From assembly GCA_963773835.1 (NCBI GenBank), contig CAVZCQ010000006.1, positions 1 through 64,000 on the forward strand: DNA of 64,000 nt, in the 5' to 3' direction. The stretch is from JOPF136 sp963773835 (GTDB taxonomy: Bacteria > Acidobacteriota > Terriglobia > Acidiferrales > UBA7541). A program made the position numbers and the translations under genes. The notes beneath the pieces were generated by a model. The model saw nothing but the letters and a program-made list of their open reading frames with translations. It did no database searches and had not been told where the DNA came from. Of this stretch, positions 1 through 8,204 are shown piece by piece. Each line of letters starts with the position of its first letter. The stretch's first letter is position 1.

Positions 1-201
1 TTGGACAGGATGCGGAAACGGCTCGAAGCAGGCGGCCGGCTGTCGAGGCAAGAGCTGCGGCTCGTGAATCTGCTCGCGCGAAAAGGCTTCCCGGTAGCGC
101 AGGAGATCGCGCGGGCGTGTTTGCAGAACAGCGCGAAAGAGCCGAGAAATAATTTGCCAGCGAGTCCGCGTTCCGCCGCTAAGTCCTTTGAATCCGCATA
201 G
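1..201 (+). CDS. Unrecognised reading frame, probably 3' end of a gene cut by the window edge
   Basis: The frame is open from the first base and encodes 66 residues rich in Arg, Leu and Ala, with a helical-looking stretch RLEAGGRLSRQELRLVNLLA. The first codon is TTG, but nothing upstream is visible, so this may be the C-terminus of a longer protein. No domain is recognised. It is followed after about 55 bases by a small gene with a good ribosome binding site. It could also be a chance open frame in GC-rich DNA. Confidence 0.25.
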   Translation: MDRMRKRLEAGGRLSRQELRLVNLLARKGFPVAQEIARACLQNSAKEPRNNLPASPRSAAKSFESA

Positions 202-255
202 GGGGTGGCTGGCAACTCCGCTAAAATGGTGTCGCGCAAGGTCAACGGAGTTGCT

Positions 256-527
256 ATGAGCGATCCTGACCCAGGTTCAGAATGGGATGGCGAAGAATAC
301 AGCGGAGACGGGCAGCGTCTCGACGAACTGGAATCCCGCGTTGATGAACTAGAAGATTCGGGGACTCCAGGATGGGGCGTGGGCTACGGGCTGGGCTCTC
401 TGGTTGCCGCGATCCTGTCTGGGACCTGAATCACGCTGTTGGATGGCTCATCATCCACAGTGCACTCTCGTGGGGTTACGTCTTCTATGCAATCGGCGTG
501 CATTGGGACAGATTGAAAATCTTTTGA
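256..527 (+). pseudogene. Small membrane protein broken by a frameshift
   Basis: An ATG at 256 preceded by GGAG opens an acidic, helical N-terminus (DELESRVDELED) that runs into a glycine-rich membrane start, GWGVGYGLGSLVAAILS, and stops at 427. From base 420 the next frame continues as WDLNHAVGWLIIHSALSWGY and ends at 525-527 with a short basic tail. Joined, the two halves give a 90-residue two-helix membrane protein of a kind I recall from many bacterial genomes (ILSW-x3-NH...IIHxxLSW). One base appears to be missing near 419-421. This is either a real pseudogene or a sequence error. The family function is unknown to me. Confidence 0.55.
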
Positions 528-537
528 GGCCCGCTCC

Positions 538-963
538 ATGCCTTCGCGTGAATCATCACTCAGAAACCTTGAAAGGCGCGGGCGCATTGGCGTCCGCCGC
601 GGCCTTGGAGAAGCGCAGCCGAGACGCGCGTCCTGCGGCGGCTCGTTTGGCAATGGTTCACCTACCGGGGGCCAAGTAAGTGGTCCGGGCGCGCCGTGGC
701 CCGGCGGCTCGGGTTGAGCCACACCTACATACAGAAGCTTCAGCGGGAAGTTCTGGGCGAACCCGGACAAGATGCAGCGCGAGTGGGCGGCTTGGGGCGA
801 AACCACGTTCGCGCAACTCGACCGGGCGCGAGAGGAAACGCGGAAACAGAAAGAGCGGGGCTGGCTGCGTGAACCGCGCCGCTGGAAGTGGGCGGAATTC
901 GAGATTGGCAGCAACAGGATACGGGCGATCGTCCCGGCCAATTGGCGACCGCCGCGAAACTAG
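538..963 (+). pseudogene. Helix-turn-helix protein broken by two frameshifts
   Basis: Three frames read as one protein. From 538 the frame gives MPSRESSLRNLE. From about 573 a second frame gives KARAHWRPPRPWRS and then RRLVWQWFTYRGPSKWSGRA and VARRLGLSHTYIQKLQRE, a clear helix-turn-helix. From about 753 a third gives FWANPDKMQREWAAWGETTF and a basic C-terminus ending at 961-963. The first switch fits loss of one A in a GAAAG run, the second gain of one G after GGGAA. The whole resembles small HTH proteins I associate with acidobacterial genomes. Decay and sequencing error both fit; the neighbouring gene is also frameshifted. Confidence 0.55.
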
Positions 964-1079
964 TTTGACCTCTCGCTTGAGCATGCCCTGAATCCCCTTG
1001 TTTGCCGGCGAGACTAAGGTCAAAATGAGTTACAGTTTCCGCCAGTTCCCGGATCAAAGTTTTATGCCCAGGGGTCTCC

Positions 1080-1694
1080 ATGAGCAAAACCGGAGTCCTA
1101 CTCTCCCTCGTGTTCATCGCTGTTCCTGCGCTCGCCAATCAACAGAAACCTCCCGCGTCCTGCAAGACTAAATTCACCGTGGTACGGGAGGACGCCCTAC
1201 AAAACGTCACGCAGGGCCTTCCGCCGAAGGATGTCGAATGGTTTCAGAAGAAAATCCAAAAAAAGTACCCCGAAGTGTGCTACGCGGCCCCCGGCCCCGA
1301 TGTCCCGCTGGTGTTCTACTTAACCCTGACACCGGATACCTACCACGGCACGCGAGTGGTGACACAGTCTCAGGAATCGCCAGTGACCGGCACGGTTACG
1401 GATACAAACGGGAACACCTCGCAAGTGAGTGGCACCACGACAACGACAAGCTCGACCGCTGTCCCTTACACGGTGAACTACTTCATTTTCACGCTTTCGG
1501 TAGAAACGTTGCAGCCGGACGGAAAGTGGCAGGTCCGGCATCGCTTCAGCCAAAGGGGCCTCTACAACACCTACGCGGGAATCCCATTGGGAGGGAGGGG
1601 CCACCATCCCGTCCATGCGCTCGTCGAGGACGCCGCAAAGTGGATTCAGGCTGGCGGTTTGAGTGATCCGCTCCAGGCCGTCGCGCCGCAATAG
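1080..1694 (+). CDS. Secreted hypothetical protein with Thr-rich centre
   Basis: The 204-residue product starts at an ATG preceded by AGGGG. Residues 1-19 form a signal peptide ending ALA, so the mature protein is exported. The mature chain has cysteines at SCKTKF and EVCYAAPG that could pair. The centre is rich in Thr and Ser (VSGTTTTTSSTAVPY), and the C-terminal half reads like beta strands (FIFTLSVETLQPDGKWQVRH) followed by an amphipathic helix. I do not recognise a characterised family. The gene is followed 43 bases later by another secreted protein in the same direction, so the two may be co-transcribed. Confidence 0.7.
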   Translation: MSKTGVLLSLVFIAVPALANQQKPPASCKTKFTVVREDALQNVTQGLPPKDVEWFQKKIQKKYPEVCYAAPGPDVPLVFYLTLTPDTYHGTRVVTQSQESPVTGTVTDTNGNTSQVSGTTTTTSSTAVPYTVNYFIFTLSVETLQPDGKWQVRHRFSQRGLYNTYAGIPLGGRGHHPVHALVEDAAKWIQAGGLSDPLQAVAPQ

Positions 1695-1737
1695 CTGAGG
1701 AACGGTTTAAGGGGAGACAGAGAGCTAGGAGGGAGCG

Positions 1738-2196
1738 ATGAAACGCGCCTGTGCATTCTGCATCCTCAGCACTTTGGCGGTGCACGCTGACACCCCCGAC
1801 TTCACGGCTTTAGCGAAGCTAAAAACAGCGGCCCTCGTGGTTCGCGCAACTGCCTCGGTCTCTTGTGGCGACGGCTCTGAAGGTACCTGCGTGAGGAAAG
1901 ACCCTGAGGTTGTTAAGCGGGTAACGGCAATTGTGGAAGGGACCGAGCTGTGGGAGCGATTTACAAGAGCCGATGCCACTAAGGCGGACGCAGTCCTGGA
2001 GTTCACACTGAAGAATGCAGACACAACCTACGGCACCATTTACTTTGCAGTGAGAGACGCGGACAGCAACAAGACTCTTTACTACGAGTGGCGAGACGTG
2101 GTAACGCTTGAAAACGACATAACCCGAATCGTTAGCCACTTCCTGAAGGCTGCCGCAGACGCAAAGAAGAACCCGGCGGGCAAGACGAAACCCTGA
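1738..2196 (+). CDS. Secreted hypothetical protein
   Basis: A strong ribosome binding site (CTAGGAGGGAGCG) sets the ATG at 1738. The 152-residue protein begins with a signal peptide (MKRACAFCILSTLAVHA). The mature part contains a possible disulphide pair in SCGDGSEGTC and alternating strand-like segments such as AVLEFTLKNADTTYGTIYFA and NKTLYYEWRDVV. The layout (exported, about 130 mature residues, DAVLEFTL core) recalls small periplasmic or surface proteins of unknown role. It follows another secreted gene by 43 bases. No function is proposed. Confidence 0.7.
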   Translation: MKRACAFCILSTLAVHADTPDFTALAKLKTAALVVRATASVSCGDGSEGTCVRKDPEVVKRVTAIVEGTELWERFTRADATKADAVLEFTLKNADTTYGTIYFAVRDADSNKTLYYEWRDVVTLENDITRIVSHFLKAAADAKKNPAGKTKP

Positions 2197-2598
2197 TTGG
2201 CGTATTACCTCGCATTGTGAGGGTACCCCTCTGTTGGTTCCAAGCCTACGGGCGCGCTTCTCCCTCACTCGATGCGTGCGACCGGGTGTCGCCCGTCGCC
2301 GATGGGGTGCCCGTGAAGGCCCGAAGAAATCCGTGACGCGGCGTGGAATGGCTTTCCTTCGCGCAGGGGGCGCCCGTAGAGCGATTCTCCCGGCGTTTGC
2401 GGAGGCGCAATGCTTACCCGCCGAGCTATTGTGCCGGTTTCTGGTGTCGGTAGTGGTGTCGGTTGGCGTTGTGTCCTGCTGCGCGATGCTGCGGAGACGT
2501 GCGCGGTGACGTGGGAAACAAGACTCACGGAAGGCCTATAAACTCAGGTTTTTTCGCTGTGCTGCGTTTCGGTGCAGGACGCTGCAGGAGTGCCCAAA
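2197..2598. other. Intergenic stretch without a convincing gene
   Basis: Short frames exist on both strands, but none has a ribosome binding site, signal peptide or domain-like composition. The only recognisable object is the tRNA fragment that begins just to the right. The stretch may be the scar of a past insertion next to that tRNA remnant. Confidence 0.5.
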
Positions 2599-2640
2599 AT
2601 GGCTTAAAAGGCCGCTGCTCTACCACTGAGCTACGCCCCT
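2599..2640 (-). pseudogene. 5' half of a tRNA-Lys(UUU), truncated after the anticodon arm
   Basis: Read on the minus strand from 2640, the sequence gives a 7-base acceptor strand AGGGGCG, TA, a paired D arm (GCTC/GAGC around AGTGGTA), then an anticodon arm with loop CTTTTAA, anticodon UUU. The anticodon stem GCGGC/GCCAT holds three pairs, a G-U and one mismatch. After 2599 there is no T arm (no GTTCGA) and no complementary acceptor strand, so the gene is not functional. A half tRNA of this kind is typical of the edge of an integrated or excised element or of a recombination breakpoint. Confidence 0.65.
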
Positions 2641-2964
2641 CGACGCAATCCATTCATCTTACCGGAAAATGAATGAGTGTACAGGCGCGGGACTCGGTCC
2701 GGTGGCCGCCAACACCCGGCGGGGCCACGGGGAAGAGGCCACGGCATCAACGGAGAAATCCGCGGAGATTCCACTACAAGCCATTACACGCTGTGTGCAA
2801 ACTTTTGCGCAGAATACTGTGCAAGTTTCATCACAAAATTTTACTTGCGACCGTTGAGACGACTCCGGTACAGTCCCGCCACTCGATCTTGGCCTTCGCC
2901 GGGTGTGAGCAAACGGGTGGCTGGGGTCCTGTCCCAAGACCTTAGGAAAAAATTGGAGGCACAA

Positions 2965-4257
2965 ATGCGTTCAGCTTTTCTCGCTGTGCTCCTCATCGCC
3001 GCCGTCCCAACCCTCGTGTCCGCGCAGGGCACTGGCGGCATGGAGAGTGACCAGCTCCCTTCGAGCTATACCCTCAGCGCACATCCGCGCACGCTCCACG
3101 CCGGCGAGGCTGCCGGTGGCGGGGTGCTCGGGCGCAAGTCAAACGGGGGCCTTCTCGGCATCGATTCCGTAACGAATTGGAGCAGTTACTTCTATTATCC
3201 CGGAGTGGATAGCAACGGCTTTCCGCAGTTCACCTGGGATTACACCATGGTGGGCAACTCGCCGTTCGGGAACGGAGACGACGACCATCGTGAAGGGGGA
3301 ACCACTAAGATCGGCGCACCGATTGTGCCGGTCACACTGGACCTGCGGAACTTCGACGGCAGCCCGCGTTTCGTCGGCGGCCATCGGCTCATCTCCACTG
3401 CCGACCAGTTCGTGAACCCGGTCATCAGCTCGCCGGTCTTTTCCAACACGACTTACGATTCGAGCGAGACTCCAACGCAGTTCACGGACGCCGTTCAACG
3501 CGCAGAGTTCTTCCACCGGGCCAGTGACGACTGGCACACCATCCTCAAGCAGCGGGTGGCCACGACCCGCACGATGGTGCTCATCCGCGGCACGTATCGA
3601 TTCGCCCTCAACGCCGATGGCACGTGCTGCGCGTTTATCCTGGTCGATTACGGCACCTTCGTGAACGAGCTCTTCCCGCCCACAGCCACGGACACCACCA
3701 CAGTAATGGGCGCGGCCGAGAATGCCGGGGACGTCACCACCCAGGACATCTCCACGTTCCTGTTCCCCAACGCCTATCTCTATTTCAATAACGACCCGAA
3801 CCAGTGCTGCGTCCTGGGGTTCCACTCCTACGACCTCGAACCGGGCGGAGCGACGAACGGTTACCGCGAGCGGCGCTATGTGATGAACTATTCGAGCTGG
3901 ATCTCGCCGGGATTGTTCGGCCCGAGTTTCACCGACATCACGGCGCTCAGCCACGAATTAGCCGAGACGTTCAACGACCCGTTTGTGAACAACTCAACTC
4001 CCTGGTGGCTTGCGCCCAATGGAAATTGCCAGAATAATCTGGAGACCGGGGACGTGATTGAGGGACTTCCCAATGCGGTGTTCCCCATCACCCTCAATGG
4101 GTTCACGTGGAGCCCGCAAAACGAGGCGCTTGTCGAGTGGTTCGCCAATCAGACGCCTTCGTCAGCTATCCATCACGCCTACAGCTATCCGGACACCACT
4201 GTGCTGACGGCTGGAGCCACGTCGCAGAACGCAGGCTGCTCGCCGCCATTGCCCTAG
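2965..4257 (+). CDS. Secreted protein with an HELAE motif (possible metalloprotease or exordium-like)
   Basis: The frame is open from 2677, but the ATG at 2965 has a good ribosome binding site (TTGGAGGCACAA) and opens a signal peptide (MRSAFLAVLLIAAVPTLVSA), giving 430 residues. The exported part includes a Cys-Cys pair twice (CCAF, QCCV) and, in the last third, DITALSHELAETFNDPFVNN. The HELAE stretch resembles the zinc-site helix seen in phosphate-induced/exordium-like proteins (SHELAE...DP) and in some metallopeptidases. The rest does not match a family I can name, so hydrolase activity is only a possibility. A strong terminator follows the stop codon. Confidence 0.7.
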   Translation: MRSAFLAVLLIAAVPTLVSAQGTGGMESDQLPSSYTLSAHPRTLHAGEAAGGGVLGRKSNGGLLGIDSVTNWSSYFYYPGVDSNGFPQFTWDYTMVGNSPFGNGDDDHREGGTTKIGAPIVPVTLDLRNFDGSPRFVGGHRLISTADQFVNPVISSPVFSNTTYDSSETPTQFTDAVQRAEFFHRASDDWHTILKQRVATTRTMVLIRGTYRFALNADGTCCAFILVDYGTFVNELFPPTATDTTTVMGAAENAGDVTTQDISTFLFPNAYLYFNNDPNQCCVLGFHSYDLEPGGATNGYRERRYVMNYSSWISPGLFGPSFTDITALSHELAETFNDPFVNNSTPWWLAPNGNCQNNLETGDVIEGLPNAVFPITLNGFTWSPQNEALVEWFANQTPSSAIHHAYSYPDTTVLTAGATSQNAGCSPPLP

Positions 4258-4296
4258 TCCCCTCGGTTCGACTTAGACCGGCAATGTATGAATCGA

Positions 4297-4337
4297 AGCG
4301 GCTGGACGCCTAGCGGCGCTCCAGCCGCTTTTGTTTT
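4297..4337 (+). terminator. Rho-independent terminator
   Basis: The arms AGCGGCTGGA (4297-4306) and TCCAGCCGCT (4320-4329) pair perfectly over 10 bases around a 13-base loop and are followed by TTTGTTTT. It ends the secreted-protein gene 40 bases upstream and separates it from the exosortase gene. Confidence 0.9.
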
Positions 4338-4561
4338 CTGAGAGTGGCCGCGCGATTTCTCCGGCCGCCGTTTGCCGGACAGGAATGCGTGTAGTGCACG
4401 GTTGCCCGCATTCCTCGGGGCATCCCCTTGTGTGGCGTTCGCTAGGCGAGCTAAGGTAGAAAGGTCCTGGAAGTAAGGCTGGCTGAGGCGGCCGGCACCC
4501 CGGCGCGCAAAAGAAGGATTCTCTTCCTGTTGGCTCGAACGCTTCCGCCTAATTCCGGCTT
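4338..4561 (+). other. Upstream region of the exosortase gene
   Basis: About 220 bases without a gene. They must hold the promoter of the exosortase gene, since a terminator lies to the left. I see no confident sigma-70 box. A TGGC...GGC pair with sigma-54-like spacing near 4431-4446 matches the consensus too poorly to call. No riboswitch is recognised. Confidence 0.4.
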
Positions 4562-5512
4562 ATGAGCACACCGCGCACGCAGGCCCCGGCGAAGCGGCAA
4601 TCCCTATGGTTTGCAGCCTGCACCGTTCTATGCCTCGCCCTGTTCTGGCGCCCTCTGTGGGAACTTCTCCGCCTTGCGCTCTCCCAAGACACCTACTCGC
4701 ACATCCTGCTGGTGCCGTTCGTTTCCATAGGCCTCGCGCTGATGAGGCCGCAGGGCCTGCGCGAGGTGGCCAAACCCAGCGCCGCGCTCGCAGCCGCGGC
4801 GCTTCTGGCCGGGGCGGTGGTGTTCGCGCTCGATTGGCGATTCGGCGCCGCGCTTCCTGACGGCAGCTCACTGGCGCTCGAGATTCTTTCGCTGGTGTTC
4901 CTCATCTGGGCTGCGTTTCTGCTCATTTACGGAGCACGCGTATTTTATTCGCTGCTTTTCCCGCTGCTGTTCCTGGTGCTGGCGGTACCGCTGCCACCGG
5001 TGTTCGTCGACCGATGCATCGGCTGGCTGCAGGCGGGCTCTGCTGCCGTCACCTACGAGCTGTTCCGCCTGACCGGGACTCCCGTGTATCGCAGCGGCAA
5101 CGTGTTTGTGGTGCCGAAGTTCACGATTGAAATTGCGAAGGAATGCAGCGGAATCCGATCGGCGGTGGCGCTGCTGATCACCTGCCTGCTGGCGGGATAT
5201 ATCTTCCTGCGCAGGAACTGGGCACGGGTGGTCCTGCTGGCTGCGGCGGTTCCCGTGCTGGTGATTAAGAACGGGGTGCGCATCGTGACCCTGACGTTGC
5301 TCGCCATTCACGTGGACCCCGGCTTCCTCTACGGGAGGCTCCATCACGAGGGCGGCTTCCTGTTTTTTCTGGTAGGGCTCGTAATCCTTTGGCCGGTGCT
5401 GCGTCTGCTGCAGAACATCGAGGCGAGACTGGGCACGGGGGGCGCCAGCCCGCGCAATCCCGTGGGTGGCGGTTCGCGCGTGGGGCCCGCCGCGGCGCTG
5501 CCCCATTCGTAA
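4562..5512 (+). CDS. Exosortase (membrane transpeptidase-like sorting enzyme)
   Basis: The 316-residue protein is almost entirely hydrophobic, with about eight membrane helices. It carries the exosortase/archaeosortase triad: Cys195 in AKECSGIRSA, Arg240 in KNGVRIV and His261/His262 in LHHEGG. The family cleaves PEP-CTERM tails of exported proteins at the inner membrane and probably passes them to another acceptor. The C-terminus ends in a Gly/Pro-rich tail without a second domain, so this is a stand-alone enzyme. No EPS biosynthesis genes adjoin it. A PEP-CTERM protein is encoded about 10 kb to the right and is a plausible substrate. The gene appears monocistronic. Confidence 0.9.
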   Translation: MSTPRTQAPAKRQSLWFAACTVLCLALFWRPLWELLRLALSQDTYSHILLVPFVSIGLALMRPQGLREVAKPSAALAAAALLAGAVVFALDWRFGAALPDGSSLALEILSLVFLIWAAFLLIYGARVFYSLLFPLLFLVLAVPLPPVFVDRCIGWLQAGSAAVTYELFRLTGTPVYRSGNVFVVPKFTIEIAKECSGIRSAVALLITCLLAGYIFLRRNWARVVLLAAAVPVLVIKNGVRIVTLTLLAIHVDPGFLYGRLHHEGGFLFFLVGLVILWPVLRLLQNIEARLGTGGASPRNPVGGGSRVGPAAALPHS

Positions 5513-5715
5513 AGGCTCACTCCCGGCGCATTCGTGCGAGCAACTGCGGCCGCCCGTCCGGGTTCTTTACGTTGTAAGGGAGGCCGGGCAGCGGGAAGTC
5601 GCCAGCCCCCTCCCGGAAGCTTTCGGTAAGAAGAGGCCGAGCGGGACGCCCTTGCTTTGTCAGGGCTGGCCGGCGCTACGAAACCAGGTGCGCCGCGGCG
5701 CACGGGTTCACGCAC

Positions 5716-6072
5716 TCATGCCGCGCCGGTGGGCGCCAGCGTCCGAGGCCGCTTCCGTTTCCATTCGTGCTCGTGCCGCAATTTCTCCTTATGCTTCTTC
5801 AGTTGGGACTCCAATTCCCGGAAGGCGTGCTGAACGGTGGAATGGACATCCTTCGCCGTGTGCACGGCATGAAGCGTTGCGGAGGGCAGGACCAGGTTCA
5901 GGGAAAGCGCGTACCGATTTTTCTTGCGGTGAAATTCCACTGCGCCGTGGCACTGCACCAGGTCCGGATCATACGCGGTGAGCAGTTTTTGCATCTTTCC
6001 GCAGTGCTGCGTCACCAGCCGTTCGAATCCGTTGTGCGTTTCGAGTCCGCGATAGCTCAGGCTGATTTTCAT
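5716..6072 (-). CDS. hpf: Ribosome hibernation promoting factor, short HPF/RaiA type
   Basis: The start is taken at 6072, where AAGGTG precedes ATG and the protein opens with the typical first strand MKISLSYRG; the open frame extends 20 codons further without support. The 118-residue product has the S30AE beta-alpha-beta-beta-beta-alpha pattern, including the strand FHRKKNRYALSLNLVLP and a final helix rich in Lys, Arg and Glu (LKKHKEKLRHEHEWKRKR). Family members bind the 30S decoding centre and inactivate or dimerise ribosomes in slow growth. Its length is that of the short form, without the dimerising C-terminal domain of long HPF. It stands alone, divergent from the DUF72 gene. Confidence 0.8.
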   Translation of the reverse strand: MKISLSYRGLETHNGFERLVTQHCGKMQKLLTAYDPDLVQCHGAVEFHRKKNRYALSLNLVLPSATLHAVHTAKDVHSTVQHAFRELESQLKKHKEKLRHEHEWKRKRPRTLAPTGAA

Positions 6073-6235
6073 GATCGCACCTTGATGGGAAGGGGTGGGT
6101 GAAGCGGGGAAGCCGCGAATGCCTTGTGGCACTCATCAGCAGATTCAGGCTAGCACCGCCGGGGGACAAAAGCAATCGCCCGCCACTGAATTGACACTTG
6201 CTTCGCCCTGGCCGTAGCCTGAGAGCAGAGGGACA

Positions 6236-7201
6236 GTGCCGAGAAAATCGCAGCTACGCGAACAGGCAGCCGCGCCCGCGACGGGCGGCCGCATCCTCAT
6301 CGGCCCTGCGGGCTGGTCCTACTCGGACTGGAACGCGATTGTTTATCCCGCGCATCGCCCCGCCGCGTTCCACGAGGCCGAATACCTGGCGCAATTCTTC
6401 GACACCATCGAAATCAACACGTCGTTTTACAATCCACCGCGCCCGGAGATGTGCCGGCAGTGGCTGGCGCGCGTCGCGACGAATCCGGGGTTCCTGTTTA
6501 CGGCCAAACTGTGGCAGCGGTTTACGCACGAAGCGGGGGCTTCGCCCGCAGACGTCGCCGCCGTTCGCGCCGGATTCGATGTGCTGCACGGGGCGGGACG
6601 GCTGGGAGCGGTTTTGCTGCAGTTTCCGTTTTCCTTCCACAACACGCCGGAAAACCGGGCGCACCTGGAAAAAGTGCTTTCGCTCTTCCACGACTATCCG
6701 CTGGTGGTGGAGGTGCGCCACTCCACCTGGAACCAGAAAGAGTTTTATGAATTCCTGCACGGGCGCGGCGCAGGGTTCTGCAACATCGACCAGCCCGTGA
6801 TCGGCCGCTCGCTGCGCCCCACGGAACGCGCGACCTCGCCGGTGGGCTACATTCGCCTGCACGGCCGGCGCTACGACACCTGGTTCACCGACGATCCCGC
6901 CTCGCTGCCCGAGGAACGCTATAACTATCTCTATTCCAGCGAAGAGCTGGAGCCGTGGGCCAGCCGCATTGAGAAAGTCGCAGGGCGGTCGAAAACCACT
7001 TTCGTCATCACGAACAATCACTACCAGGGAAAAGCCATCGTCAACGCGCTCCAACTGATCAACCTGCTGACCGGCAAGAAAGTGAAGGTGCCGGAAACGC
7101 TCCGGCAGCACTATCCCCAGCTTGAATCCATCGCCTCCGAGCCCGCTCGGGAGCCTACGCTTTTCCCCATCGGCACCAGCCCCTCCACCCACCACGAGTG
7201 A
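6236..7201 (+). CDS. DUF72 (YecE-like) protein
   Basis: A GTG at 6236 preceded by GAGGG begins a 321-residue protein. It has the DUF72 pattern of a TIM-barrel-like fold: IGPAGWSYSDW near residue 22, EINTSFYNPPRP, FLFTAKLWQRFTHE, VVEVRHSTWN, YIRLHGR and VITNNHYQGKAIVNALQL near the end. The biochemical role of the family is not established. The C-terminal extension is short and Pro-rich. The gene is convergent with the zinc-ribbon gene to the right. Confidence 0.85.
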   Translation: MPRKSQLREQAAAPATGGRILIGPAGWSYSDWNAIVYPAHRPAAFHEAEYLAQFFDTIEINTSFYNPPRPEMCRQWLARVATNPGFLFTAKLWQRFTHEAGASPADVAAVRAGFDVLHGAGRLGAVLLQFPFSFHNTPENRAHLEKVLSLFHDYPLVVEVRHSTWNQKEFYEFLHGRGAGFCNIDQPVIGRSLRPTERATSPVGYIRLHGRRYDTWFTDDPASLPEERYNYLYSSEELEPWASRIEKVAGRSKTTFVITNNHYQGKAIVNALQLINLLTGKKVKVPETLRQHYPQLESIASEPAREPTLFPIGTSPSTHHE

Positions 7202-7297
7202 GGTGCCGTGGCAGGCAAAGTTTTGTGGCAGACCCTGAGCGGCGACGAGTTCGTGGGCTGCGAAGAATCCGTCTGAATTGGGGGAGGATTCCGCAGA

Positions 7298-7765
7298 CTA
7301 CTTCTTGAAGAGGTTATCGAAGGCGCGGCGCGCGGAATCGGTAGAGAACCCTGCGGCGGGCGCCACCGTGGGTTTCTCCAGCGCGCGTGCAGGCGATGTG
7401 TCTTTCTCCACCAGGGTGCGCATGGCAAAGAACGTGCATTCGTTCTTCATGTCCTTCCGCGGAATGCGCTCGGGGACCGGCTCCGTGCACTCGAAGCGCG
7501 CCCCAGTGTCGAAGTGCATGCACTGTTTGCAGGAGTGGAGTTCAGACTGGCAGCCGGGGCATTTACCGTTGGAATCGAATCCGGGAGGGAGGACTGCGCC
7601 GCAGTTCGCGCATCGGGCGCGGGTGACGCGCCCGACCATTCGGGGCGTCCGCGGCCCAATATGCTCCTGCCGCGGAGGCCCGCCACTAGGGGCGGGTGGC
7701 CGCTCCTTTCGTTCGGGCTTACCGGTGTCCTGGTAGCCCCTCTGCTTATACTTCCGCTCAGACAT
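7298..7765 (-). CDS. Zinc-ribbon protein of unknown function
   Basis: The start at 7765 is chosen because GGAGG lies six bases upstream; a longer frame from 7792 is possible. The 155-residue protein has a basic, disordered N-terminus (about 45 residues rich in Lys, Arg, Gly, Pro). A zinc ribbon follows, ARCANCGAVLPPGFDSNGKC with a following PGCQ, and then a second cysteine group, SCKQCMHFDTGARFEC. The order suggests two metal sites. The C-terminus, with DSARRAFDNLFKK, is a short amphipathic helix. I recall similar small proteins in Acidobacteria but no assigned role. It is convergent with the DUF72 gene. Confidence 0.7.
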   Translation of the reverse strand: MSERKYKQRGYQDTGKPERKERPPAPSGGPPRQEHIGPRTPRMVGRVTRARCANCGAVLPPGFDSNGKCPGCQSELHSCKQCMHFDTGARFECTEPVPERIPRKDMKNECTFFAMRTLVEKDTSPARALEKPTVAPAAGFSTDSARRAFDNLFKK

Positions 7766-8204
7766 GCGCGCCTCCGGGGGGAATTCCATCATACTCCGAA
7801 TTGCAAGGAGTGCTAGTGCCCCGCGTCGAATCTGTTGAAGTTCTTTTTGAACGCCAAATCCACAGGGCTGCAGACCCGGCCAGGCCCCCGCGCAGGTCCA
7901 TCGCCGCAGCCAAGCAGCGGCCTGCGTCCGTCCACGATGGCCGCGCCGTAAGGTACGAGACTTCCTTACCTCGGGTTCGACACTCGTCGTGCCACAGTGG
8001 CGCCGCGAATAGGATGGACTGACTGCGCTGGACGTTTCTCGACTTCGGATTATACAGATGAAAGGTCGGATTTCACGGTCGATTCGGGACAGATGCCGTC
8101 TGTCCTAAGGGAAAAAACGGGGGGGGCGCCAATCCCTCCGAACACTGGCTGCTCGAGCGAATGCAATGCCAGCTGCAAGTCGCGTACGGCCATTACGCTC
8201 CGGA
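7766..8204. other. Non-coding stretch between the zinc-ribbon gene and the OmpA-type gene
   Basis: The promoter of the minus-strand zinc-ribbon gene must lie at its left end, and the terminator of the OmpA-type gene at its right end. Short frames on both strands lack ribosome binding sites and recognisable motifs. I see nothing else here. Confidence 0.45.
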
